Shown: positions 19,031-29,989 of the stretch, piece after piece | Layout of the letters: the number at the start of each line of letters is the position of its first letter | Position numbering within the stretch: position 1 is the stretch's first letter | NCBI GenBank assembly: GCA_015680905.1 | Contig: CM027378.1 | Coordinates: 108,273,501 to 108,337,500 of the forward strand | Reading direction: 5' to 3' | Source of the DNA: Coptis chinensis | Lineage: Eukaryota > Streptophyta > Magnoliopsida > Ranunculales > Ranunculaceae | DNA: 64,000 bases | The notes under the pieces: generated by a model | Seen by the model: the letters and a program-made list of their open reading frames with translations, nothing else | What the model was told of the DNA's origin: nothing | Databases searched by the model: none | Translations under genes and position numbers: made by a program

Positions 19031-19464
19031 TAGTGCTGTCAATGGATCGGTTTGGGTCGGGTTTTGGAAAATTCGAATCCGAACTGATAAGAAAATTGAG
19101 AACTCGAAACCAAACCGAACCGATAATATTATGTTTAATCCGAAATCGAATTGAATCGATAAAATATATTGCAAACCAAACCCGAACCAACTCAAACCGA
19201 AAACTATAAAATCAATTAAATTTTAAATTAAATTAATTAATTTTAACCACACAATTGATAAACATATACAAAATTAATCATAAATATTACTAAAATACTA
19301 TCTTATCGGTTCGGTGGAGGATAAACCCAAACCAAACCAATATCTTATCGGTTCGATTCAGTTTTAGGTCGGTAGAGGACAAACTAAATTATCAAAACCC
19401 AAACCATTTTTTATCAGTTTGGTTCGAATCAGTTATCGGGTTATCGAAACCCATTAACAGCCTT
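19031..19464. mobile_element. hAT-type MITE with AACCGAACC-iterated body
   Basis: GCTACAAA flanks the element on both sides (19023-19030 and 19465-19472), a perfect 8-bp target duplication. The ends are TAGTGCTGTCAATGG and, reverse-complemented, AAGGCTGTTAATGG, an imperfect terminal inverted repeat. The 434-bp body is made of degenerate TCGGTTTGGGTTCG / AACCAAACCGAACC motifs in both orientations. There is no coding capacity. It ends about 130 bp before the NDUFB2 start codon, so it lies in that gene's promoter region. Confidence 0.85.
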
Positions 19465-19595
19465 GCTACAAACGAGTCAACATGCCCCATTGGGCTGGAT
19501 CATATGGGCCGGAAGAACGTTGGCCCATCTCCTGAAATCGATTGGTAGATGATGATGATGACAAGGGATTGAAAGAAAGAAGAGTTTGGAAAGAG

Positions 19596-21257
19596 ATGGG
19601 AGGAGGAGATGGACACAGCACGAGCTACAAAGGTTTCACGATGCATCACCCAAAACGTTGGCATGTTGTCACTGGAAAGGGCATGTGTGCCATCATGTGG
19701 TACTCCTAACTCACTCACTCTTCTTACTACAACTGCTTTCTTCTCTTTAACCCAATAATTTCTCAATTCATTACAAATATATATATATTTTTTGTATTTA
19801 CAATCTCTTTGCCATTTGATTTGGGGGTCAATTTGGTATTTTTCTGATTTGGATTCAATTTAACATTATAGGTTAGATTGACATTAAGTATAGTTGGCAA
19901 TTGAGTTATTTGGGTTTTCGAAGTTATTAGTGTGGAATTTTGGGAGACTTGGTGGTGCTTTTGATAGATAGGGAGATTGTGTTTTTTGTGGATTAAGATT
20001 TTTGCTCATAGTTTCATTCTAGTGTTTGCAATGAGTGGAATTTTGGGATATATGCACTGAAAGGCCCTAGGGTCGCGTATCCAGCGCCTGCCCGTTTATT
20101 TGTGTAGGTTTCGATATAATATTGTTTCGACTCAATGCTCAAACTTCTCTGCCTCTGTCTTTCCTTTCTATTAACTAATGAAAATGTGTTCACCAGAGAA
20201 TTTGTCGACTAGGATCTGAATATTTTGGCACTTAATTCTTTCTGTTTTATTTGTTGGCCCTAGCATGCTTGCAACTCCATTTAGGTAACTAAATCTGGTA
20301 GAAGACTTCACCCCTATGTGTGTTTGATTACTTGTTATTCGTTTTTGTTACTAGTTTTGGATTGCTTGTAGGCGTCGTAGCTTTGCTGTATTTTTCTGGC
20401 TAAGTTCCTTGTTTTATGAGAAAGGAATGGATGTTCTTAAAGAGTTTCCCCATGTTCCTAGGCAATTAGGCCTATGAAGCCTTTTCAGATGCATTCTTAA
20501 AACTTATGTATCTGACTATCTTATGCGGAAACAAATAATTCCTATCTTTTTTGTGTTCTCTGAACCACTTAGTTTGTCGACAGTTAAACACAATTTTCTT
20601 TTAACTGTAGTAATTTCTCACTAGTGTTTCTGTTCTGTAGGTTTTGGGTTCTTTACAGAGCAAAGAAAGATGGTCCTGTGGTCTTGGTAAGCTTCCTTTA
20701 TTTGTTAGTTTAGTTTGTTATTACCCTCCCATGCCTTCTTTTTGTTGTTGTTTTTTGGGTTTGAGTTGTCCTTATATGGTGCTATTGTTCATAGGGTTGG
20801 AGACATCCTTGGGACGGTCATGGTGATCACGCACATGGGCATGGGCATGGGCATGAACACAAGAACGAGGTATGACATGACCATTGGTGCTTTGTCTAAG
20901 GTCATATTATGTGAGTTCTAATGGGTTCGATTTCAGAGTAGTGCTACACGGACCTACTATTGAGACTCACTATTTGGATAACGTTGGTTTGCATTGCAAT
21001 ACACACGGACACATATCTCTATGTAAATCAATGATTACCATTAGTAGGTCGGTTAAGTAGGTCAAATTAGTAGGTCTGTGTATCATTACGCATTTCAAAG
21101 AGTATTTGTGAGTTCCATTATCAGAAGAACAAATCAAAGAAAAAACATCTTGGGGAGATTTTATAAAAGAACTTTCATCTGTAAAATTGCTAAGACCAGG
21201 TTTTGTTGTCAACCAAAAGTTATCTTTCATTTTTGTTTTTTTCAGGCTTCCCACTGA
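19596..21257 (+). CDS. NDUFB2: Complex I subunit NDUFB2-like, 4 short exons
   Basis: Exons are 19596-19699, 20641-20686, 20795-20869 and probably 21246-21257, in phases 2, 0, 0. The product is about 78 residues: MGGGDGHSTSYKGFTMHH at the start, PKRWHVVTGKGMCAIMWFWV and LYRAKKDGPVVLGWRHPW in the middle, then a His/Gly-rich tail (DGHGDHAHGHGHGHEHKNE). This matches the plant NADH dehydrogenase 1 beta subcomplex subunit 2, a single-membrane-span accessory subunit of mitochondrial complex I; the hydrophobic stretch is around CAIMWFWVLY. The last exon (GCT TCC CAC TGA) follows a strong pyrimidine tract and AG. Without that splice, translation would stop at GTA TGA, 20870-20875, and give almost the same protein. 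No exon is long enough to stand out as an open frame. Confidence 0.8.
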
Positions 21258-21369
21258 AGACCTTTTTGGATATTCTAAAAGCTGCAAGTAGTGGTTGTAT
21301 CTAAAAAGCTGCAGCAGTGTGATCTTCTTTGTATTAGTGTGATCTTGGACATGCGTTTTTTTTCATCAT

Positions 21370-21375
21370 AATAAA
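21370..21375 (+). terminator. Poly(A) signal, probably of NDUFB2
   Basis: AATAAA lies about 110 bp after the proposed NDUFB2 stop codon, preceded by a T-rich tract. Confidence 0.45.
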
Positions 21376-24300
21376 CTTGGTTACAAACCTGAAGCTTTAT
21401 TCGATTTTCATGACCGTGTTCAACTTTTTGATTTGTTATACAAATCAAAGATGTTACTTTTTCCTTTTATACGGTATCTGTCTTGCATTATGGTATAGAC
21501 ACACATTGAATGAACTGAAGCATATATTCTTTTATGTGCATGGGGGTACGCACTGTGCATCCTTTGTGCTACTAGAATATGATATGAGAGTGAGACTACA
21601 GTTTGGGGGAATCAATGATGCGAAAATGAGTTTTAGACCTCTGATCAGTGGCCATGGATTATCCTTGTTTGTACTGTGCTGTACATGTAAAGCGTTTGGA
21701 GAGTAGAGTAACAAATTTGGCATTACAAGGAGGTTAGTAAGTAATCAGTGTTATATTCTAGGGAATCCTTTAAATCTATATCGTTGTGGAGGATACGTGA
21801 TTCAGTAAGGTTGGTTCTGTAATTAGCATAGTAGTATGTCCATGGTTCCCACTGCTGTATCTTCTAAACTAACTAAATGTGCTTAGAACACTTTGATAAA
21901 CACAGGTCATGGTTAAAGAGTAAGGAAAGGCTTTTTGGGGTTTTGAAGAAATAGTGAGAAGTAACGCATGTAACCTCTTGAAAACCAGTCTTTTACAATT
22001 GCTAACGAGTGTTCTTCCAGTGCTGGGTAAGTTCGTAAGATTCTTTGATGATGGTATTACTTTTAATTGTAGTACAGAACTACAGAAAAGCGCTTCAGTA
22101 TAAATGGGGCATTAACTCCACTGCACCAGTAATGGCCTTTTCTGTTTGATGGATCTCTAATTCACCATTGGATGTTGGTTTAAAACGTGAGCAGCATGCG
22201 AGCATGGTTCTTATGTTTACGGTTTGTAACTTAGCAAACTCTAGAATGCATTGATAAAAATAGTAATGGAAAAAAGTTCATTTTGGCCCTTCTTTCATGA
22301 TTCATTGTCCAAATAGAACAGATGCCCAACCCACTTCATCCTGTACTTACCTATACGTTTTTCAAGATTCATGAAACTTCTGCTGTTTATCGATTTTCAT
22401 TTTACCATCTGAAACCATATCAAAGGAGCTTTTTGTTCACCACTATTGCCTTACGTTACACTAGTTTTAAAGTGTTATAAAACACAAGCTACTGTATCCG
22501 CCTCCGTTACTGCTCTAACACGCTTTCTGCAGGAAGGGCCAGCAGAGGTGAAGGGCGTTTTCACATGGACACCTATTTCCGTTGGCTCGAGAACGTGATA
22601 ATTAAAAAAGGCAAAGATTTCAAAGTTGTTGCAAGCAAGTCTCAATGCGCCTTACATCATAAAGGAGTGCACATACAGCATACTTAGCTATTGGCGTTGA
22701 ATGTAGTATATTATTTTGCCTACGTTCAATGAAGCTAACGCCCGTTGAAAATGATATACTCACGAGCTGGGGTTTGATGCTCTTGTTACTCCTGATTTTA
22801 GACTCTGCTAAAGACAATCTAAGTATAAAAAATGGACATGACTCGATATTAGGGCGTGCCTCAAAGTTGAGATGGCAGCTTACCCCTGCTCTTAATTCTC
22901 TACCACATCTTGTGACAGAAACTTCTGATCAGGTTTGACCTTCAGGTGTGCACATTCCATAGTGGATCAAGTTTTCTCTCAAAATAAAAATCAGAGATCT
23001 TTAATTTACCAAAAACCGCGGCATGTTGATCTTGATATCATAGAGTTGTAGCATAACAGATAAAAACAGCCCAACCTATGCCTCCTCACGCGTTTCCTAG
23101 CAATCTAAGTTGAAGACTCGTAACAAACTTTGTTATTCACCTTCTAAAATTGTTCTAAAACACAGAATCAGTTGCAATGTAGCAATAATGTAAAAGAGTT
23201 GTTCTAAAACACCGAATCAGTTGCATAGTAGCAATAATGTAAAAGAGTTAGAATTTTACGCATTACCAATCACAATTCGCATGCCCATGAATCTAAACAA
23301 ATGTTCCATCCCTAATATGCACCAACTCATATCCAATAGCACCCTGGTACTAAATTTAATTTGAACGCCTGCCACAATTAATGTGCATGGTTAAACCGTA
23401 TGCAATTACCAAATACTAAGAAGCCCAGGAGAAGCAGCCCGGCAAGATCAAAGAATCCATTGAACTGAAGTTAAACTGATATTCTGCACAGACTTCAAAA
23501 AAGACAAAGATGGCATAAAAATTTCAGTATGGAAACGTGCCATAAGCCCATAACACAGAAAAATATGTGAACCGCTTAGCTCTGATGTGCCATAACTTTT
23601 CTGTGTTAATGTTGGGCCTCCAGACAGAAGTCCACCCGAAACTCGTCACATAATTCGACTGTGAAGAACCCATTCAACGGCCCCATCAGGACACCGTCTG
23701 ATGTTTTATGCATCAGATTTTATAAATAAGTTGCAACATGGCATTTTAGTTGGCAGCTACACCAACACAGACTCCATTTTGTTCAGGTTTTATTTGCTTA
23801 GGGGATGCAAGAGTCAGTTGGTGATAAAGATCTCACACCATTGATCGACCCTTGATACAACTGAGCAATAATTTAAACACTAGTCCAAGACTCCAAGTTC
23901 TCGTTTCTTTTTTTCAAGTAGTATCTCGTTTGTGTAAATTGACATTCTATTTACTTTACTTATTTGAAGTAAGGTAATAAAATATGCAATGTTTGCCCTT
24001 AATAGACTCTATTCTGCAGGTAATGTGATAATTTCTCACGAGCCCATTATACCGGCTATGGGCTCTGAGCCTCTGACCACTCTTAGGCTATGGGCAAGAG
24101 ATAGAAAAGATATGGTCTGATGCAAAGCTTCAGAGGAAGCTTCCTATGAGGAGAAGAGGAGTAAGCTGTCTTGCAGTAACTTGCCTTAAACAGAGGTGGA
24201 TACATACATCCATTTGCGTTCAAGTTTATAGTTGACTGGTTAAGTAAAACTCACTTATATTATAAGTTGGTTTGTATAGCTAAATGAATTTCGGAAACAA

Positions 24301-24395
24301 TTAAATGTAAGAAATGGGAAGCTACCCCTTTAAAAAAGAAGCAACAAGCTACCATAATAGATGTGAAAAAGGAACATGAAGCTACTAATGCTGAT
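21376..24395. other. 3-kb gene-poor region
   Basis: No supported gene. Candidate frames near 21377-21706 and 22729-22938 have no recognisable motif. The only structure noted is a 49-bp tandem duplication at 23151-23248. Confidence 0.45.
23151..23248. repeat. 49-bp tandem duplication
   Basis: TGTTCTAAAACACAGAATCA at 23151 is repeated from 23200 with two or three differences, and both copies end in AGCAATAATGTAAAAGAG. Confidence 0.8.
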
Positions 24396-25080
24396 GTGCC
24401 CTACACAAATTTTTATGTGTACCTTCAGATCCTACTTGCCCATTGTGGATTAACTTGGAAATAAACGAACGTTTCTATGGATTTGGCTTTGGGGAGGACA
24501 TGAAAGGCATGAGCGACTAAAAGAAAGAAATTGTGAGTTTCCTTACTTCTCTTAGCAGTATAATCACTAACTGTAGATTTTGATCTTGATCTAAGACAGG
24601 TACACTTGCTTCTCTTTCATGTATTGGCATATGGGTATACATATCAAAGAGCATTAGAACACATATGACAATTGCTAGGAGAAATGTGATGAGAATATGC
24701 TGTCAGCATGGGTCTGCCTAATTGTTTGGTAATCTTGTCACATGTCTGCTAACACTCACCATTCTCGTTGTTCCTTAAATTTTAATGTTTGTGATTCTGC
24801 ATCTCTGATTTCATGTAGTTTAGGTACCATGTATGGGAGTTTCTGCATTCTTGTCTCCCCAACGCGCCACTGTCCCCGCCACCTCCCATTCTTATATATT
24901 TGGTGGGAGTTGTGTACTCTAACAAAATTTAAGTGAGCACATGGCCTTCCAAGCTAATTTCAATCATACTTCCGTGCAACATTGACCTCCAAAACAACAA
25001 ACAATATAGAATTATATCGTTCAATTGACACGAGTTAATTACCAGCGAGTCATACTCTAAGGTTCATGTGGATGCTCACT
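24396..25080 (-). pseudogene. Relic of a DUF241 gene with its flanks
   Basis: 24396-24640 matches the 3' coding part of the DUF241 relic at 37480-37680 (shared CTTGCCCATTGTGGATTAAC, then CTTTGGGGAGGA), and 24720-25080 matches that copy's upstream flank at 38350-38740 (shared TTCTGC..TTGTCTCCCCAACGCG, then TTGACCTCCAAAAC). The two homologous parts are 80 bp apart here but about 670 bp apart in the other copy, so the middle and N-terminal coding part has been deleted. Several stops interrupt what remains. Confidence 0.7.
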
Positions 25081-25393
25081 TGTTGATCCACGTTGGGCAA
25101 GTGTGAAAAAGTTCGACTTTAACTACTCTAGCGTAAAAGTTTAGTTTATAATTCAAGTTCGATTTCACTAGACGAGGTTTCAGGGCCTCTTGCAGCATAT
25201 ATTAGTTTGTGTGAAGCCTCGGGTAAATAAGCGCTAACCAAAAGCTGTTCAAATGAGTTAATTATCCAACTGAAAATCCAATTCAATGTTTTGATTGAAC
25301 AGGAATTATTCATTCAACCTCGGCGTTATGAGATAACTACACTGTAATTTCATGTCCCAATCTTCTGCTTTTGGCGAGTTGATATTGTTAGTT

Positions 25394-25610
25394 GGGTTAA
25401 CTAGTATTACCCCCTACTAGATGAGCCAATTAGGATTTCTCTCTTATTAGATGGGGAAATTAGGACCTCTTCCCTAAATACACACAAAAAAAAAAGTCAA
25501 CGTGATTGACCATGTTTTTTTTGTGTGTATTTGGAAAAGAGACCCTAATTTCCCATCTAGTGGGGAAATCCTAATTGACTCATCTAGGAAGGAGTAATAT
25601 TGGTTAACCC
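25394..25610. mobile_element. Foldback MITE, Mutator-like (9-bp target duplication)
   Basis: A 217-bp element begins GGGTTAACTAGTATTACCCC and ends with the near-complement GGAGTAATATTGGTTAACCC. The arms pair along about 100 bp, as far as a poly-A/poly-T core near 25488 and 25516. It is flanked by a perfect 9-bp repeat TTGTTAGTT (25385-25393 and 25611-25619). A 9-bp duplication with long terminal inverted repeats is the usual sign of Mutator-superfamily MITEs. A transcript would form a long hairpin. Confidence 0.82.
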
Positions 25611-26185
25611 TTGTTAGTTTCTTCTTTTCATCGTCTCCCCTTAAGCCACCTTCTTTGCCACTCTCAAGTCCCATGCATCTCATGATTTGGAAATTGAATC
25701 AAGACTGGTCGTCTGTTTGAATTAATTCTTTATGGTCCCATACCAGCAAAATGGTCTCCCATGCTTAAAGACTTGGGAAATTAAAATGTAATCTATCCCC
25801 CTACTATGCAAGGCAACATAAATAATCAAACTTGAATAAGATAACTAGAATAAATTCAGCTTTAGGAAATTACTTTGTAAGAAAAAAAATAACAAAAATA
25901 ATAAATACAAGAAAGGGAGTACACATTCATCTTATGGTACTTTGAACAGTTTGAAGTTCCGATGAAAATTTACATTCTAGACCGAAATAAGTAGCCTAAA
26001 TACTTAAATAGAAAATCTAAAAAATCCGATGATACCGATCTTGTATCGTCAGAGTGCATGCGAGCTGTATCTGTCTATCCATTGGAGGTCAAAAAAGACT
26101 TTCGTGAAGTAGAGAAGAATCCGTTAACGCAGCACTAGCACCCCCAAGAGGAAACTCTGGTTACTCTTGAAAGTCATCTTCAACT

Positions 26186-27379
26186 TCAATTCTTCGTTCT
26201 TTCTGACTTGATATCATAACTATACAAGGCAGAAGACTTTGACTCGTCATCTTTCTTGAATAGTATTACTTCACTGTTTCTGAAACTAAGAAGAGGCGTA
26301 AGCATCTTTAGAGGAGGAATATGTATCCTTATGGACGACGACATAATGCTATGTCTTTTCATCCAGCGACTTGTATTCAAATCCTCCAATATAGCAATAT
26401 CCATATATCTAGTTGAGTTTCCGACGTGTAGAACATAACTGACAAAAAGCCACCCAGTTTGAACAAAACATAGTTAACTGCAGTGTCTGCATTGCCATTG
26501 CTGGGCAGATATGTTTTCTGGGATGTTTCATCATTCACATCCATAGAAAGTATGAAACTAGACGAACAAACGTACCAATGCAAAATCTTCCCATTCAATG
26601 AAATTGAATTTTTCCGATTCATGTATAATGTCCCTATCAGTTCCTCAAAAGGCCCTGGAACCCTTCTCCAGTTACTATCAGTTCCTAGTGATAATATCTC
26701 ATACCCAAATGGGCGGTCAACAAAATAGCCATACATGTGTACTACTTTATATACTTTCTTGACAGAATCGAATGCGAGCGAGCATGAGCAAAGCATATGC
26801 GGCGTCTAGATTGCGGCCATTCTGGCATCATATGTGGACATCGTGAAGGACAACTAGGAAGTGTTATATCCTTGCCGGTAACTGGATTAGTGACATGAAG
26901 CACTCCTCTCTTATCCGAATCATTTGACAATAACAAACCATTGCAATTATCCAGTATCGCCATTCCCATGCCCTGAGTAAACTAGTTGCCATCACGGACA
27001 AGTTCACCATCTTTCATCTCCAGTATACATGACTTGGTCTTGGTTATTCTTCCTGTACTGCTTGGGATTCTTAAGATTAACTTCTCAGACAGGACAAGGT
27101 TTAAATGACCAGAAAGATGCTTTGAAATAATATTACACCACGATTTGCATATGAACCTAAACTTGCCTAGTAGTAATTCTGGAGGAGCTTGATTAGTATG
27201 TTGCGGAAAATCTCTTCAGGAAAATAAATATTGGAGTTTCTCCTAGTCAACTCCTGACCGCTCTTCTTGTTCTTGTTTGTCTTTCTGTTTTTCCTTGTGA
27301 GTGTTGGTTCTTGTCTTACTACTGTATCATCAAGGACGGAAAGTAGTTGAAGTTGTGTACTCATCGTCTCCTTCTCCAT
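26186..27379 (-). pseudogene. F-box protein with FBA domain, multiply broken
   Basis: The start MEKETMSTQ at 27379 is followed by a basic stretch and the F-box IYFPEEIFRNILIKL. A one-base deletion near 27186 is needed to continue into PPELLLGKFRFICKSW and the rest of the F-box. A TAG at 26994-26992 interrupts the frame just before MAILDNCNGLLLSN. Two further frameshifts (about 26790-26815 and 26400-26406) separate NPVTGKDITLPSCPS, then LAFDSVKKVYKVVHMYG and WRRVPGPFEE, then LEDLNTSRWMKRHSI. The order is that of F-box associated (FBA type) proteins, SCF ubiquitin-ligase substrate receptors. With three frameshifts and one nonsense codon it cannot make the protein. Its promoter now lies 9 kb away, beyond the transposon at 27383-36435. 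Confidence 0.85.
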
Positions 27380-28929
27380 CCTTATAACAACCCCAATTTT
27401 TAAACAACATAGATTACATTATTTGAATTGAAAATAATTATTATATTATGAAGTCTAGTTTGTTCTAGAATTTGTTTGGTTGTTGTTGATTTTTCAAAAT
27501 GGTTTTTACTTGAATTGTTTGTTAGAACTTGTGTGGGCATTTTAGAATCATTTTTGGGCTTGAAAACATTGTTAAAATGTACCAATTGATATAGGTATGG
27601 ATCTGGGGTGTTTTTAGACCCATTTAAAGCCTATAGGTTAACTTAAACAGACTTAAAACATTGAGAATTTCCTCTATAAAAATCTCATTATTCAAAAACA
27701 AAAACCTAGCCTCCATTAAAAAGAATATTTTTGATTGAAAGAAATAAAAAGAATAGGAAGAAAAAGAAAAGGAATTGGAGAAAAGGAAGCGTATATGGGT
27801 ATTTTTTGCAAATTCAATTTCGGGTGAGTAGTCTAAACCTTATTTTCATATAATTGATTTTTTACTATGGTTTAGATTAGTTGTGTATTTAATTCTCTAT
27901 AATGATATAAAACTTTGAGATCAAAATTATTTGTTTAATCAGAGACTTTCGGTATATTGAGTTACTGACACCAAAAGTTTAGCTTTGATATATAGGTGTT
28001 GTTGTGTTCAGGAGTACTTGTATATGGTAGTGAGTAAACCATGTGTTTATTGATTGATTGGTAGTATTATATATGCCTGCAACTGTTTTGAATGGTGTGA
28101 ACTCATTGGATTCATGTTATAGGGTTTTGATTTTTAGAATTTCAGAACTATTCTTAGTAATTTAAGTATAGAAAATTCGTTTTTGATTTTTTTGATATGA
28201 ATCCAACGCCTGTCTATAGTCTGTCTACTGTAGACACGCATATCTACAATTTTTGTGTTTCGTAAAATTTCATATCTAGTCGTTTTGCATACTGAAATGT
28301 AAGTTGAAGTCCCATTTTGGCCTGACCCAGACTGAGCGGTCTGTAGTAATAAAATCATATAAAATAAAATATTTACTCTTTTGTGCTGATTCCAAAACCA
28401 TTAGAGTCTAGACTTACATAGGTACAACCTCATACTTTGACCCGAGTTCATACTCGTGTTTAAGATTATGAAAACTGATTTCAATATATGATAACTGTTT
28501 GTGCACATATTCTGGATATGTTGCATTGTAGGAAGTGTATAGGACACTATATTTTGTAGATTTGTGGGAAACCAAAACCTAATGAAACCTTAGAGAGTCG
28601 TTTATCCGACGCAGTGAGCCTCACTTAATTTGGATGAGTGACGGAAAATATATGACCTCAACAATTCTATCGTCGAAAATTCTATTAAAATTCGAAAAAA
28701 GGTTTTCTGCATAGGGTTTGATCACAAATTGTATAAAGCTAGGGGGGAGAGTTAGAGTTTTTGTAAAACTTGAAAAGGTGAGTTTTATAAGTCTTCTTTC
28801 TAACTCAATTGGCCTCGTCATATTCCGAGGTCTGTGGTGGTAGATATAACTAGATTTTGGACCCAGGCATACGCCCGGGATATATTAAATATTTTGTGTG
28901 CTGAAAAGGTTTTTACAAAATATTTTACA

Positions 28930-29515
28930 CAAATTTTCGAATCAAAATATATTTTTATTGAAAAGAAACCGAAAGAAGTTAATGAGCAGCGATTATGGTG
29001 CATAAATACTTGAAAATTAAGGGATCAAATTGATATAGCCTCTTCAGTTTGTGGTTTATAATATTAATCCATAATTTTTAAATATAATTATATTAAACTC
29101 GATCTAGCTTGTATAATAGTTTTCTTAGATTTATGGTGATTTAGCGGCAAATTTTCGAATTAGAATATATTTTTATTGAAAATAAACCGAAATACATTAA
29201 TGAGCAAAATTATAACTAAATTTTCAAATAGAATTATCTTAAACTTCGATATTGTATAATAGTTTTATTAGATTTATGGTGATTTAGCGGCAAATTTTAA
29301 ATTACAATATATTTTTATTAAAAAATAAACCGTAATAATGTTAATGAGCAAAGATTATAGTGCATAAGTATTTGGAAACTAAGGGATCAAATTGAGATAG
29401 CATCTTCACTTTGTGGTTTAGGATATTAATTTGTAATTTTTAAATGAAATTATCTTAAACTCGATCTAGCTTGTATAATAGTTTTATTAGATTTATGGTG
29501 ATTTAGCAGTAAATC
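28930..29515. repeat. Three tandem copies of a 145-215-bp unit in the Helitron 3' part
   Basis: Copies start with AAATTTTCGAAT..ATATATTTTTATTGA and end with TTAGATTTATGGTGATTTAGC at about 28930-29145, 29146-29290 and 29291-29505. The middle copy lacks roughly 70 bp (the AAGGGATCAAATTGA..AGCCTCTTCA part). Confidence 0.8.
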
Positions 29516-29989
29516 ATCATCACCTTTTTACATACTAATGTGTACAAATCACTAAAATAGATTGATTGTTTCTATATCCTCAAAAAATACACTACTCCCA
29601 CTTGAAAAGATTTGTCACATGAACGTGTCTTACGAACGGGTGTCGTTATATTAAATTATTCTAAAAAATATTAGCAACTATACATAGCTATGAGATATGA
29701 AAATTATATTAATTACTCATTTAAATTTCTTGCACCACTATGCATAGCTCTATAAAAAGGAAGCATCAAACCTTTATAAAACTCATCGACTTCTTTTTAT
29801 TGTTAGGTTTAACAATAGAAGTTTGATTGAAGTTTTGTGAGAATGCCTAATGTGGCGAAGATAATATTGAAGTTACTTGAATAGCAAGACATTCCCAATC
29901 ACAATAAAAGAATTATGATAAACACTACTTAAAATGTAAAACTATATTTGTCGAGATATTTATTCCTCCTACATATAATACAGATATGT

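Noticed and set aside
22530-22605. Possible extra NDUFB2 exon after TTTCTGCAG
   Set aside because: The peptide (EGPAEVKGVFTWTPISVGS) does not fit the family's short His-rich tail, and the exon at 21246 is nearer and better.
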